Shown here piece after piece: positions 38,356 through 47,907 of a DNA stretch of 64,000 nucleotides; the first letter of the stretch is position 1, and each line of letters starts with the position of its first letter. The stretch comes from Rhizobium favelukesii. Lineage in GTDB: Bacteria; Pseudomonadota; Alphaproteobacteria; Rhizobiales; Rhizobiaceae. The notes under the pieces were generated by a model that saw only the letters and a program-made list of their open reading frames with translations, did not search any database and was not told the origin of the DNA. The stretch spans positions 3,563,001 through 3,627,000 of the forward strand of contig NZ_HG916852.1 in the NCBI RefSeq assembly GCF_000577275.2, read 5' to 3'. Both the position numbers and the translations under genes were made by a program.

Positions 38356-39066
38356 TTACAAACTGACCTTGGCGGAGGAAACCGTCGCCTCGATGTGATC
38401 GACCAGCGCATCGGGAAGGCCGAGGCGGCCGGCCAGCAGATCGAGGTAGCCGCGTTCGGCGCGCGAATCCGGCTCGATGGTCAGGCGCGAGGCGGTGTAG
38501 AGTTCCACCCGCTGCTCCTCGGTGACCGCGGCTGCGACCAGCGCATCGATATCCGTCGGCTGCGACAGCTCCCGTTCGATGAAGGCGGCTGCCTCGCCGC
38601 TCACATCGGCGGCCTTGACCTTGTCGACAATGAGCGCGCGTTCGCCATCATCGATGTGACCATCGGCCTTCGCCGCCGCGATCATGGCGCGGATGAGAAC
38701 GAGCACGAATTCGTTGCTCTGAGCGGGCGAAGCGGCGCCGAACCCGGACTCGGCGGGCGGTGGCAGCACGGCCGTCTTCGGCGGCGGCGCGTCGGACGGC
38801 GTCGCGGGCGCCTGCCCTGCCTGGTAATTCCTGTAGGCCTGATAGCCGAGGCCGGCGATCGCGGCGAGACCGCCGATGGTCAGTGCATTGCCGGCAATGC
38901 TGCGGCCGGTCTTGGTTCCGAGAAGCGCGGTTGCCAGCGCGCCGGCCTTCCACGGATTGTCCTTGGCCATCTGGACCGCGTCACCCGCCCGGTCACGGAC
39001 AGAACCGCCGACACCCGGCACCTGCGAACCCAAGAACTGCTCAAGAAGCTTCTTCGCGTCGAACAT
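38356..39066 (-). CDS. DUF533 / TerB-like membrane-associated protein
   Basis: 236 residues. The N-terminal part begins FDAKKLLEQFLGSQV, then a short hydrophobic stretch (NALTIGGLAAIAGLGYQAY, about 60-78), a Pro/Ala-rich linker and a C-terminal helical domain (115-230) with AMIAAAKADGHIDDGERALI, where the acidic DGxIDDxE is a TerB-type putative metal site. This is the YebE/DUF533 family. The function is unknown; related TerB domains are linked to tellurite and envelope stress. Confidence 0.87.
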   Translation of the reverse strand: MFDAKKLLEQFLGSQVPGVGGSVRDRAGDAVQMAKDNPWKAGALATALLGTKTGRSIAGNALTIGGLAAIAGLGYQAYRNYQAGQAPATPSDAPPPKTAVLPPPAESGFGAASPAQSNEFVLVLIRAMIAAAKADGHIDDGERALIVDKVKAADVSGEAAAFIERELSQPTDIDALVAAAVTEEQRVELYTASRLTIEPDSRAERGYLDLLAGRLGLPDALVDHIEATVSSAKVSL

Positions 39067-39175
39067 TCCTCATCATCTCCCTGTCTAGAGGCCAGATGGG
39101 AGATAGGTATTGGCGACGGAAATACAAATGCAGGCGGGAAATCCACCTGCATCGAATGATGGGTCTGTCCCGAAA

Positions 39176-39814
39176 TCAGCCCTTCAACGCTGCCGCTTCC
39201 GACGCGAGCTTGGTGATGCCGGCCCAATCACCAGCGGCGATCAGTTCCTTCGGCGCAACCCAGGAGCCGCCAACGCAGATGACGTTCGGCAGCGACAGGT
39301 AGTCCATCGCATTCTTCAGCGAAATGCCGCCGGTCGGGCAGAAAACGGTGCCGGCGAGCGGCGAGGACAGCGCCTTGAGATAGGCAGCGCCGCCGGCCTG
39401 CTCTGCCGGGAAGAACTTCAGCACCTGATAGCCTTCTTCGCGCAGCGCCATGACTTCGCTTGCGGTCGCAGCACCCGGCAGCAGGGGAACGGACGAACTG
39501 CGCGCGGCATCGAGCAGTTCCTGCGTCGCGCCCGGGCTGACGATGAACCTCGAGCCGGCAGCAACCGCGGCGTCCCAATGAGCGGCATTGAGGATGGTTC
39601 CGGCACCGACCTCGGCGCCTTCGACCTCGTCGGCAACGGCGCGGACAGCATCGAGTGCGGCCGACGTGCGCATGGTAATCTCGATTGCCTTCAGCCCGCC
39701 TGCGACAAGAGCGCGCGCCAGCGAAACGGCAGACTTGACGTCATCGACGATCAGGACCGGGACAACTGGCTGGAGTTTCAGGATGGAAAGGAGCTTTTCT
39801 GTCTTCTCGCCCAT
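39176..39814 (-). CDS. eda: 2-keto-3-deoxy-6-phosphogluconate aldolase
   Basis: 212 residues, the normal length. The class I aldolase shows GLKAIEITMRT (catalytic Glu about 46), GAGTILN, and the Schiff-base Lys in VLKFFPAEQAGG (about 134), with PTGGISLKNAMDYL binding phosphate. It cleaves KDPG to pyruvate and glyceraldehyde-3-phosphate, the last step of the Entner-Doudoroff route, the main glycolytic path in rhizobia. The edd gene is not adjacent. Confidence 0.95.
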   Translation of the reverse strand: MGEKTEKLLSILKLQPVVPVLIVDDVKSAVSLARALVAGGLKAIEITMRTSAALDAVRAVADEVEGAEVGAGTILNAAHWDAAVAAGSRFIVSPGATQELLDAARSSSVPLLPGAATASEVMALREEGYQVLKFFPAEQAGGAAYLKALSSPLAGTVFCPTGGISLKNAMDYLSLPNVICVGGSWVAPKELIAAGDWAGITKLASEAAALKG

Positions 39815-39970
39815 GGCCGCGTGATCCTTTTGAACCGATTGAATTCGGGACCCGAAATAACCCCAAGGGTAGGCTTTGTCGAGCCGAAACCGATCTTTGG
39901 AATAGAATGGGTACCCATGGCGATGAAATTAGGCTAGCGTAATTAAATCGTCACACAAGGTTCACCGGGA

Positions 39971-40459
39971 ATGGCGAAAGAAATCGAGCGGAAGTTTCTG
40001 GTGCACAGCGATGCCTGGCGCTCCGGAGCGGAGACGAAATCCGTTTTAAAACAAGGCTATATCGCCTCGATGGATGATCGCTCCGTGCGCGTGCGCGTGC
40101 TCGACAATATGAAGGCACGGCTGACGGTCAAGATCGGCCGCAGCACGATGACCCGCGAGGAATTCGAATACGATATTCCCGTCGCCGACGCCGAACAACT
40201 GCTCGATGACGCGATCGGCATTATCATCGAGAAGACTCGTTATCGCGTCCCCCACGGCGGTTTCGTCTGGGAGGTCGACGTGTTTGCCGGACAGCATCGT
40301 GGCTTGGTGATCGCCGAAGTGGAGATGCGCTCGGAGAGCGACAACCCCGCGCTGCCTTCATGGATCGGCCGCGAGGTGACAGGCGATTTCCGCTATTCAA
40401 ACCAGGCGCTTGCCACTGAATACGAGCGCGACCGGCATGCCCTTTCGCATACGGCCTGA
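39971..40459 (+). CDS. CYTH-domain triphosphatase-like protein
   Basis: A 162-residue single CYTH domain. It starts with the hallmark EIERKFLV (ExExK), followed by alternating acidic/basic strands RVRVLDNMKARLTVKIG, EEFEYDIP, WEVDVFAG and IAEVEM lining the metal-triphosphate tunnel. The family hydrolyses inorganic triphosphate or related substrates. The following CHAD gene overlaps it by 23 bases; in many bacteria the two domains are fused, so they probably act together. Confidence 0.92.
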   Translation: MAKEIERKFLVHSDAWRSGAETKSVLKQGYIASMDDRSVRVRVLDNMKARLTVKIGRSTMTREEFEYDIPVADAEQLLDDAIGIIIEKTRYRVPHGGFVWEVDVFAGQHRGLVIAEVEMRSESDNPALPSWIGREVTGDFRYSNQALATEYERDRHALSHTA

Positions 40460-41345
40460 CCACAGTTTCACTGCAGAGTTCAGGAAGGCCGCTGGCGGCC
40501 AGCTCTCTCATGCGATCCACACGCTTGCAGAGAGGCCTGACGGCAAGCACGAGGCGATCCACGCCTTTCGCAAGAACCTGAAGCGCCTGCGCTCCCTTTA
40601 CCGCCTCGTGGCCAGCGAAGTGCCGGAGTTTTGCGAGCGCGAGAACGCTCGGCTTCGTGATGTGGCGAAGTCCCTGTCGGCGATCCGAGACGCGACAGCG
40701 CTGATCGAGACCGCCGCCTACCTCAAGGAAAACGCCCGCGACGCCAAAGAGGCAAAAGCACTTGGCCACATTGTCGCGGCACTGGAAAGCCGGCGCGACC
40801 ACATGGCCGATGCCGAGGCGGATATCGACAGGAAGCTCACCGAAACGCCGGAGGTGCTGAGGGACGCCATTGCAGCGGTGGGGGAGGTCCACTTCAACGG
40901 CGGCCCGCGTCGGACTGCACGGCTTGTCGCCAAGGGCTGGCGCAAGACGACGTTGAAGGCGAGGAAAGCCATCGAGCATTGCCAGGCCGAAGCCTCGGCG
41001 GAAACCTTTCACACATTGCGCAAACGGGCACAGGACTACCGGGCATACCAACGGCTGCTTCGACCGCTCTGGCCAACGGCGATGAAGGCGAAATACGAGG
41101 TGACGAGCAGCCTGATCGATCTGCTCGGCCATATTCACGACCTCGACGTGCTCTGCGCACTGGTGGAGGCCGAGCCGCAACATTTTTCAAATGCCGACGA
41201 CCTCGCACATCTGCTGGATGCGATCATCTTCCGCCAGCAGGAGGACCGACATGCGGCGTTGGAACGGGCAGAGGACGTCTTCGCCGATGATGCGCAAGAG
41301 GAAGCGGATCGGATCGAGTTGCTGTGGCGGGCTCAGGTGAGCTGA
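40437..41345 (+). CDS. CHAD-domain protein
   Basis: About 302 residues from the ATG at 40437, inside the end of the CYTH gene. A helical, His/Arg/Lys-rich CHAD domain is seen twice: [33 protein letters not shown] and [21 protein letters not shown]. These conserved basic residues bind polyphosphate. With the CYTH partner it suggests polyphosphate handling or phosphate storage granules. A weak start context fits translational coupling. Confidence 0.9.
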   Translation: MPFRIRPDHSFTAEFRKAAGGQLSHAIHTLAERPDGKHEAIHAFRKNLKRLRSLYRLVASEVPEFCERENARLRDVAKSLSAIRDATALIETAAYLKENARDAKEAKALGHIVAALESRRDHMADAEADIDRKLTETPEVLRDAIAAVGEVHFNGGPRRTARLVAKGWRKTTLKARKAIEHCQAEASAETFHTLRKRAQDYRAYQRLLRPLWPTAMKAKYEVTSSLIDLLGHIHDLDVLCALVEAEPQHFSNADDLAHLLDAIIFRQQEDRHAALERAEDVFADDAQEEADRIELLWRAQVS

Positions 41346-41391
41346 AACGCCCCAATTGCGCAGAAGACCCGAAAGCTGTATTTGCAGCCGC

Positions 41392-42333
41392 ATGACAGAC
41401 ACGCTCACACAACCGACGTCTGCGACGAGCCCCTTCCTCGTTGCGGCTCTCTACCATTTCGTTTCGGTGCCGCGCTTCGACAGCCTGCGCGAGCCGCTGC
41501 AGGCGCTTTGCGAAGAAAATGGCGTGAAGGGTACGCTGCTTCTGGCGCATGAGGGGATCAACGGTACGCTCGCCGGCCCGGATGCGGGCATTCAGACGGT
41601 GCTTGCCTATCTGCGTGCCCAGCCGGAATTTTCCGCGCTCGAGCACAAGGAAAGCCGCGCATCGAAGATGCCCTTCGTTCGCATGAAGGTGAAGCTCAAG
41701 AAAGAGATCGTCACCATGGGCGTCGAAAACATCGACCCCAACAAGGTGGTCGGCACCTATGTGGCACCGCAGGACTGGAATGCTCTGATCTCCGATCCGG
41801 ACACGATCGTCATCGATACGCGCAACGACTACGAGACGGCGATCGGTATCTTCCGTGGCGCTGTTGACCCGAAGACGAAGACCTTCCGTGAATTTCCCGA
41901 CTGGGTGCGCGACAATACCGGCCTGCACAACAAGCCCAAAATCGCCATGTATTGCACCGGCGGCATCCGCTGCGAGAAGGCAACCGCCTTCATGAAGGAG
42001 CAGGGTTTCGACGAGGTCTACCATCTCAAGGGCGGCATTCTGAAATATCTCGAGGAAATCCCGCAGGAAGAAAGCCTCTGGGACGGCGCCTGCTTCGTCT
42101 TCGACGAACGCGTGTCGGTCGAGCACGGCCTGAAGGAAGGCGAACATAGGCTCTGCCACGCCTGCCGCAATCCGATCACGGCCGAGGAGATCACCTCACC
42201 TTACCATGAGGAAGGCGTCTCCTGCAGCAACTGCTACCACACGCGCAGCGAAGACGACCGCCTGCGCTACCGCCAGCGGCAGCACCAGATTGCGCTCGCC
42301 AAGAAGCGCGGGCAGAAGCACATCGGAGGCTAG
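41392..42333 (+). CDS. trhO: tRNA uridine(34) hydroxylase TrhO (rhodanese family)
   Basis: 313 residues from the ATG at 41392. An N-terminal domain ([28 protein letters not shown]) precedes a rhodanese domain with the active-site loop [11 protein letters not shown] (Cys about 187) and a C-terminal Cys-rich zinc-like segment ([15 protein letters not shown]). TrhO makes 5-hydroxyuridine at tRNA position 34 using oxygen. Its TAG stop is formed by TA of the target site plus the first base of the IS630 element; the empty site would read TAA. Confidence 0.94.
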   Translation: MTDTLTQPTSATSPFLVAALYHFVSVPRFDSLREPLQALCEENGVKGTLLLAHEGINGTLAGPDAGIQTVLAYLRAQPEFSALEHKESRASKMPFVRMKVKLKKEIVTMGVENIDPNKVVGTYVAPQDWNALISDPDTIVIDTRNDYETAIGIFRGAVDPKTKTFREFPDWVRDNTGLHNKPKIAMYCTGGIRCEKATAFMKEQGFDEVYHLKGGILKYLEEIPQEESLWDGACFVFDERVSVEHGLKEGEHRLCHACRNPITAEEITSPYHEEGVSCSNCYHTRSEDDRLRYRQRQHQIALAKKRGQKHIGG

Positions 42334-42345
42334 AGCGCCGTACCT

Positions 42346-42948
42346 TTAATCGAACCCATAGCCTGCGGCTGTAAAATAGTTTCGACATTCTTGGCTGTTG
42401 AAGAGGTTGCAGATGGATCCGAGCGCATTTGAGAGTGCGTCAAACGTGCGAGCGGCGGCGGCTCGGAGATGGGCCTTAATTTTGGCGAAGGCCATTTCGA
42501 TCGGGTTCAAATCTGGCGAATAAGACGGCAGAAACAGGAGCCACGCACCAACTTCCTTGAGGCAGGCTTTGGCTTTATCGCTCTTGTGAACGCGAAGATT
42601 ATCCAGGATGACGACATTGCCTGGTTCGAGTGTCGGCGCAAGCTGGGTCTCGATGTAGGTGTCGAAGATTTCCCGGTTCATCGGCCTGTCAATAATCCAG
42701 GGCGCAGTAAGACCGAAACAGCGCAAGCCTGCAATGAATGTCTGTGTCCCCCAGTGGCCAAAGGGCGCATCCGTGATGAGACGCTCGCCGCGCGGGGAGC
42801 GCCCACGCAGTCTCACCATCTTTGTGTTCACCGAGGTTTCGTCCAAGAAAACAAGTCGATGCGGTTCAAATCGCATCCGGGGTTGGCGTTTCGAAATCCA
42901 GACATCACGATCCTTTCGGATATCAGCGCGAGCGCGTTCCGACGCCAT
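42346..42948 (-). CDS. IS630 transposase, orfB (DDE catalytic part)
   Basis: 200 residues of the catalytic half: [11 protein letters not shown] (first Asp), [14 protein letters not shown] (second Asp, DN-H form) and [19 protein letters not shown] (final Glu), the DDE triad of IS630. It overlaps orfA (42923-43357). Translation of a fused product needs a +1 or -2 shift at a run of seven A residues on the coding strand (42954-42960), just before the ATG at 42948. Confidence 0.92.
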   Translation of the reverse strand: MASERARADIRKDRDVWISKRQPRMRFEPHRLVFLDETSVNTKMVRLRGRSPRGERLITDAPFGHWGTQTFIAGLRCFGLTAPWIIDRPMNREIFDTYIETQLAPTLEPGNVVILDNLRVHKSDKAKACLKEVGAWLLFLPSYSPDLNPIEMAFAKIKAHLRAAAARTFDALSNALGSICNLFNSQECRNYFTAAGYGFD

Positions 42949-43357
42949 TATCTGTTTTTTTATATGTGTATCCCTGCGTTATCAAAAACCGCGACAGGGA
43001 CGATGGTGGAATAACCAATCCATGTTCATCCTCAAGGCGACGGGCAAGCTCTGGCATGGTGATATCCGGTTTGCCTTCGACCTGTGCGACCAGGAAATCG
43101 CGAAACGCCGACAGTTTCCCTGCACCTGGTGGCCTTCCTTGACGCGCGGGGGTTATCAGCCCAGTCCGCTCCCGGCGTTGCAGCAGCTTGATCGCACTGC
43201 TGTCGCTGATTGCGAAATGACGGGCAGCGGCTCGCCGTGATTGGCCGCTAGCGACCATGGAAACAACACGCTGACGAAGATCAACAGAATGAGATTTACC
43301 CATGTGATTCACCTCCAACCGCAGTGAATCACACCAATACCCTCGTGAAAACCCCAC
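42923..43357 (-). CDS. IS630 transposase, orfA (DNA-binding part)
   Basis: The DNA-binding half; the natural start is ATG 43306 ([20 protein letters not shown]), with the frame open to 43357. Tandem helix-turn-helix motifs are seen: [20 protein letters not shown] and [20 protein letters not shown]. The tail after YTYKK is the out-of-frame end; shifting at the A7 run joins it to orfB as in known two-ORF rhizobial IS630 elements. Confidence 0.88.
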   Translation of the reverse strand: MGFSRGYWCDSLRLEVNHMGKSHSVDLRQRVVSMVASGQSRRAAARHFAISDSSAIKLLQRRERTGLITPARQGRPPGAGKLSAFRDFLVAQVEGKPDITMPELARRLEDEHGLVIPPSSLSRFLITQGYTYKKTDNGVGTRSR

Positions 43358-43411
43358 TCGATTCTCAATTCAAGTGCGATGCTCTAAAGCGCGACTTCGG
43401 CCGACCTGTTT

Positions 43412-45622
43412 TCAGGCGGCATTGGGGCGGCGGGTGGTGACCTTCGCCGCGCGCGCCTGCATCAGCCGCTCGGTGATCTGATCGGCCGGCATCGGCCGAC
43501 CAAAGAAGTAACCCTGTAGCGTATCGCAGCCGAAGAGCCGCACCGCAATGGCCTGCTCCTCGGTCTCGATGCCCTCGGCGGTGACCGGAATGTCGAGCGA
43601 GCGGGCAAGCGCCACTGTCGCCTGCAGCATTTCGCGCTGACTATCGCTTTCGAGGATATCCATGACCAACGAGCGGTCGATCTTGATGCGATCGAAGCCG
43701 AACTGGCGCAAATAGCCGATGGAGGAAAAGCCCGAGCCGAAATCATCGAGCGCAACCTTGACGCCCAGCGCCTTCAACCGCTCGATCGCCTGCCGGGTTC
43801 GCTGTGGGTTCTGGATCATATAGCCTTCGGTGACTTCAAGCGTCACACGTTTGGCCTCGATCTCAGTCTGCTTCAGCACGTAACGGACATAGTCGGCAAA
43901 GGCCGGGTTGCGGAACTGCCCGGGAGAAACATTCACCGAGATACGCAGTTCCGGCCATTGCTTGGCGGTTTCGCAGGCCTTGCGCAGAACGAAAAGCCCC
44001 AGCGCCTCGATAAGCCCGCTGGTTTCCGCGATGGGAATAAATGTTTCGGGCGAGACCGGGCCGTGTCCCGGGCGGTTCCATCGCACCAATGCTTCGACAC
44101 CGGTCATTTGATGGGTCGGCGCATCGATCAGCGGCTGATAGGCAATCTGCAGGTCGCCGCCTTCGATCGCCATCCGCAAATCGAGTTCCAGCGCATTGCG
44201 CTCTCCGCGGTCTGCGTCCATCGCCGGATCGTAAAGCGTCATGCGTGCACGGCCAGCTTCCTTGGCCTTGTACATGGCAAGATCGGCCCGACGCACCAGC
44301 TCTTCGCGATCGATCGTGCCGCCTTCCGACATGGCAATACCGATGCTCGCGCCAATGACGACGACGCGTCGGCCAATCTCCAGCGGCTCTGCCAGGAAGT
44401 CCAGTATCTGCTCGGATAGCTGCAGGGCAACGGCGTGCTCGCTTTCGGAGACAAAGGCGATGGCGAATTCATCGCCGCCGATACGTGCGAGAACGGCGCC
44501 CTCCGGAATAAGCACGTTGAGACCGGCGGCGACCGCGCGGATCAGCTGGTCGCCGGTGCCATGGCCATAAGCGTCATTGACTTCCTTGAAGCCGTCGAGA
44601 TCGAGATAAAGGATGAGCACGTTGCGGCGTGTTTGCGCCGCTTCGGCAACGAAGACGTCGATGGCGGATCCAAGCCCATCGCGGTTCAGCAGGCCGCTCA
44701 GCCGATCGCGGTTTGCTTCCTCCCGGGCGTTGATTTCTTCTGCCTTGAGGCGCCGCAGCGCCAACCAGCCAATGATGAGCAGAACGACGAAGAACAGGCC
44801 AACAAGTCCAAGCGCCTTGACGACCATCGGGCGAACTTCGCCGTAGCCGATATCGCCGGGCGCCCGCGACACCCAGACGAGCTTGCCGAGAGTGACCGCT
44901 TGCGCGTCCGCGATCGCCACCGAATAGGGAGCTTGGAAATCCGGAGCGACCAGCTTCAACCCGTCGATAACATAGGTCGCGCCAAGCTCGGCAACTTTGT
45001 CGGCGCTGAGATGTCGCGCAAAGATGAGATAGCGATGCTTTCCTGCCGAGACGTCGAGCGCACCGGATTTCTCGCGTATCAGCGCCACACCGACGACTGC
45101 TATACCGGCCTTCGTGCCAACGAAGCCCGTCGCCTCGGGATTATCCTGCGGCCCCGCCGCCTTCACTTTGTCGAAGAGCGTCCAGAGCGACGGGGAGAAG
45201 AAATCATCCAGCGCGCCGTCCATCGGTTTGCCTTCCCGATAAACCATGATCGGCTTCTTCTCGTCATCGATCACGATCGCCATGTCGAAGAGAGAACTGT
45301 TGACCGACATCTCGCCGTAGTTGCTGATCGTCCAGGCCATGCCATCGGCCGCATAGACGTTCGCTGCGGCATCATCCCAGGCTGCGTAGTCGTTGAGCGT
45401 CGCGCTCAATTGCATTTCGAAGGTCTTGAGCGCGCCGGACATGGTTTCCCGCGAGCGCTCGTCGTCCAGCACATTCGATCGGTCTGCAACGCGTTCGAGC
45501 GCACTCAGCACCATGACGGTGACGATCGCGACGACAATTGCAAAGGAAAAAAGCACGCCGGCGACGGTCGCATGACGACCGAAGCCCGAAACTTTTTTGC
45601 TGCCCCCGAAAATTGCCTGCAT
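43412..45622 (-). CDS. CHASE4-GGDEF-EAL bifunctional c-di-GMP protein
   Basis: 736 residues: TM helix 18-42, an extracytoplasmic CHASE4 sensor (about 60-255) with the family motif LNDYAAWDDAAANV, TM near 268-290, GGDEF domain (about 305-465) with intact GGDEF at about 382, and EAL domain (about 480-725) with EALVRW, EVTEGYMI, DDFGSGFSSIGYL, KIDRSLV and TAEGIETEEQ. Both catalytic sets look complete, so it could make and break c-di-GMP. It is convergent to trhO; the IS element ends 28 bases from its stop. Confidence 0.93.
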   Translation of the reverse strand: MQAIFGGSKKVSGFGRHATVAGVLFSFAIVVAIVTVMVLSALERVADRSNVLDDERSRETMSGALKTFEMQLSATLNDYAAWDDAAANVYAADGMAWTISNYGEMSVNSSLFDMAIVIDDEKKPIMVYREGKPMDGALDDFFSPSLWTLFDKVKAAGPQDNPEATGFVGTKAGIAVVGVALIREKSGALDVSAGKHRYLIFARHLSADKVAELGATYVIDGLKLVAPDFQAPYSVAIADAQAVTLGKLVWVSRAPGDIGYGEVRPMVVKALGLVGLFFVVLLIIGWLALRRLKAEEINAREEANRDRLSGLLNRDGLGSAIDVFVAEAAQTRRNVLILYLDLDGFKEVNDAYGHGTGDQLIRAVAAGLNVLIPEGAVLARIGGDEFAIAFVSESEHAVALQLSEQILDFLAEPLEIGRRVVVIGASIGIAMSEGGTIDREELVRRADLAMYKAKEAGRARMTLYDPAMDADRGERNALELDLRMAIEGGDLQIAYQPLIDAPTHQMTGVEALVRWNRPGHGPVSPETFIPIAETSGLIEALGLFVLRKACETAKQWPELRISVNVSPGQFRNPAFADYVRYVLKQTEIEAKRVTLEVTEGYMIQNPQRTRQAIERLKALGVKVALDDFGSGFSSIGYLRQFGFDRIKIDRSLVMDILESDSQREMLQATVALARSLDIPVTAEGIETEEQAIAVRLFGCDTLQGYFFGRPMPADQITERLMQARAAKVTTRRPNAA

Positions 45623-45754
45623 TCACTGCTCCCCGATCACGGAAGTCTGCCAGCCAAGGGCTCAAAAAACGGTTAAAGATCGATGTAACGATTAATCATC
45701 GCGATTTTGCAAGAGCGCTGGAAGCAGCGCAGATTCGTGCAGATTTGATCAATA

Positions 45755-46327
45755 TTACCAATGACTTGAGCGATCCGGCCAGATCCTGGTTCGATTGATT
45801 GCAGCGCAGAATTTTGCAAGCGCTGATAAGAGCCGGCGGTTTTCCACGCTCTCTGCGAGGACAGATGCCTGCGCGTCCTCCGATTTGCCGAGCAACGAAA
45901 TCCGCAAAACGGCGTCATTGACCACGTCGAAGGACATCGTCTTCAGGACCTCAGTCAGCTGTTCCAGCGCGAAATCACCGCGATGCGAGGCATGCGCGAT
46001 CATCACGGGCTTGAAGGGCACCTCGTCGCGGGAGACCAGCCAATCCAACGCGTTCTTCAACCCGCCCGGGAGGCCATGGGCGTATTCCGGACAGGCGACG
46101 ATGATGCCGTCGCACGCTCGGACTTTAGCCGCAAACTCTTCGACGAGCGCAGGCGTATTCTCGCCCTCACGATCCGGGTTGAAGATCGGCAGTTCGCCAA
46201 TCATCTCGCAGATCTCGACGCAGACGGCCACGGGCGCATTGTCCCGCAGCGCTTCGAGCAGCCGGCGATTGGTCGAAGCCTTTCGCTGGCTGCCGCAGAG
46301 CGCATAAAGGACAAGCGGCTTTTCCAT
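45755..46327 (-). CDS. NADPH-dependent FMN reductase family protein
   Basis: A 190-residue flavodoxin-like fold. FMN phosphate loop GSQRKASTNRRLLEAL (about 12-27), the second signature CPEYAHGLPGGLKNALDWLVS (about 82-102). It matches SsuE/chromate-reductase-type enzymes that reduce free flavin or quinones with NAD(P)H. It is in line with the upstream GH1 gene on the same strand (40 bases away), possibly one transcript. Confidence 0.88.
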   Translation of the reverse strand: MEKPLVLYALCGSQRKASTNRRLLEALRDNAPVAVCVEICEMIGELPIFNPDREGENTPALVEEFAAKVRACDGIIVACPEYAHGLPGGLKNALDWLVSRDEVPFKPVMIAHASHRGDFALEQLTEVLKTMSFDVVNDAVLRISLLGKSEDAQASVLAESVENRRLLSALAKFCAAINRTRIWPDRSSHW

Positions 46328-46366
46328 GCGCCCGCTTTAAGACATGACGCCGATTCGCGCCATGTG

Positions 46367-47740
46367 TCAGCTGACCTTGTGGTTGCCCTTGGGAAACTGC
46401 GCCGCAAGTTCGCTGTACCACTCGCCGCTCTTCTTCACCGTGCGGACCTGCGTGTGATAGTCGACATGCACGAGCCCGAAGCGCATGCGATAACCCTCGG
46501 CCCACTCGAAATTGTCCATCAGGCTCCAAGCGAAATAACCGCGCATCGGATAGCCGTCCTTGATCAGGTCGGCGACGACATCAAGATGATCGCTGTAGTA
46601 GTCGAGGCGCGGCTGGTCATCGACCTCACCGTTGACGACGTCCATGTTGTAGCAGGCGCCGTTCTCGGTGATGTAGCACTCCGGCAGCTCGTAGCGACGG
46701 TAGAGGTCCTCGACGACGTTCTTCAGGCCCGGCGCATAGACCTCCCAGCCGATATCGGTCTTCACGTCGCTGACGCGTGGCGCTTCGATTGTCCAGGGGA
46801 AGTCGCCGTTCTTCGCCGGATCATCGGCAACCCGCAGCGGCGTGTAGTAGTTGAGGCCCCACCAGTCGAGCTTCTGGTTGATGATCCTGAGGTCAGCGTC
46901 TTCCACAACAGGCATGCGGTCGCCAAGCGCCTCCAGGAATTCCTTCGGATATCCGCCCTTGAAGACCGGATCGAAGAAAGCGCCGTTGTGGAACTGGTGC
47001 GCGCGTTCGCCCGCGGCCTTGTCGGCTGCGCTCTCGGAACCCGGAATGACCGACGAAGCATTGAGCACGAGGCCGACGGGAACATTCGGCGCTACCGCGC
47101 GAATGGCCTCGACGCCGAGGCCGTGGGCAAGGTTCATGTGGTGCATGGCGTGGAGTGCCGCCTGCATGTTGCGCTCACCCGGCGCATGAATGCCGTAGAG
47201 GTGGCTGAGCCAGACGATGCACCACGGCTCATTGAAGGTCGCGACGCTGTCGAGACGGTCGCCGAGGCGGGCCATCACGGTCTTGGCGTAGCGCTGGTAG
47301 GCATAGGCCGTCGAGCGCGCCGTCCAGCCGCCATCGCCGGCCAGAAGCAGCGGCAGATCCCAGTGATAGAGCGTTGCGAAAGTCTTGATGCCCCGGGCTT
47401 TGCAGCCATCGACGAGGCGATCGTAGAAATCCAGGCCAGCCTCGTTCACCGGGCCGCTACCATCCGGGATGATGCGCGGCCAGGCGATCGAGAAGCGATA
47501 GGCTTCGACGCCGATGGACTTGATGAGATCGAGATCCTGATCGAGGCGATTGTAGTGATCGCAGGCAACGTCGCCATTGTCGCGATTGTAGACGCGGCCC
47601 GGCATGTTGCAGAAGGCATCCCAGATGGAGGGCTTGCGGCCATCCGTCTTCGAAGCACCTTCAATTTGGAACGCCGCCGTCGCGACGCCAAAGGTGAAAT
47701 CGCCAGGCAAGCGGGCAGCAAGGGTCTTCGGATCGATCAT
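46367..47740 (-). CDS. Family GH1 beta-glucosidase
   Basis: 457 residues from the ATG at 47740; the long upstream frame to 47989 is not coding in style. The acid/base Glu is in TFNEPWC (about 168) and the nucleophile Glu in YITENGACYN (about 360), both GH1 hallmarks, with FTFGVATAAFQIEGA at the N-terminus. It hydrolyses beta-glucosides in the cytoplasm (no signal peptide). Together with the divergent acetyl esterase this suggests use of plant-derived oligosaccharides. Confidence 0.95.
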   Translation of the reverse strand: MIDPKTLAARLPGDFTFGVATAAFQIEGASKTDGRKPSIWDAFCNMPGRVYNRDNGDVACDHYNRLDQDLDLIKSIGVEAYRFSIAWPRIIPDGSGPVNEAGLDFYDRLVDGCKARGIKTFATLYHWDLPLLLAGDGGWTARSTAYAYQRYAKTVMARLGDRLDSVATFNEPWCIVWLSHLYGIHAPGERNMQAALHAMHHMNLAHGLGVEAIRAVAPNVPVGLVLNASSVIPGSESAADKAAGERAHQFHNGAFFDPVFKGGYPKEFLEALGDRMPVVEDADLRIINQKLDWWGLNYYTPLRVADDPAKNGDFPWTIEAPRVSDVKTDIGWEVYAPGLKNVVEDLYRRYELPECYITENGACYNMDVVNGEVDDQPRLDYYSDHLDVVADLIKDGYPMRGYFAWSLMDNFEWAEGYRMRFGLVHVDYHTQVRTVKKSGEWYSELAAQFPKGNHKVS

Positions 47741-47907
47741 GGAAATCCCGTTCTTTTGGTTTCGAAGGCGGTTTAGCCAAGCGGACCGATGTTGTACAGA
47801 GTCGAAATGACAGCGCTGTAACGTTTCAGTCGCGCCTTCCGCGCCGTTCCGCGCGCTGCCAAAGTCATTGCCTTGCATTGCGCGTCTTTTCGCGAAACAA
47901 CCCTTGC

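Larger units (their letters stand above)
42333..43384 (-). mobile_element. IS630-family insertion sequence, complete
   Basis: A 1052-bp element flanked by TA dinucleotides (42331-42332 and 43385-43386), the target duplication of IS630/Tc1. Its ends share a GAGC-type terminal inverted repeat: inward sequences GAGCGCCGTACCTTTAAT and GAGCATCGCACTTGAATT, imperfect. It encodes orfA and orfB on the minus strand with a frameshift between them. Removing it leaves GGC-TAA at the trhO end, so it sits precisely in that stop codon. Confidence 0.9.

Noticed and set aside
44435..45676. 413-residue plus-strand ORF opposite the CHASE4-GGDEF-EAL gene
   Set aside because: Complete domains are read on the other strand; the plus-strand translation is Arg/Asp/His-rich with no family.
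45983..47776. 597-residue plus-strand ORF opposite the GH1 glucosidase
   Set aside because: The GH1 active-site motifs are on the minus strand over the same bases; the plus-strand ORF is an artefact of high GC at third positions.
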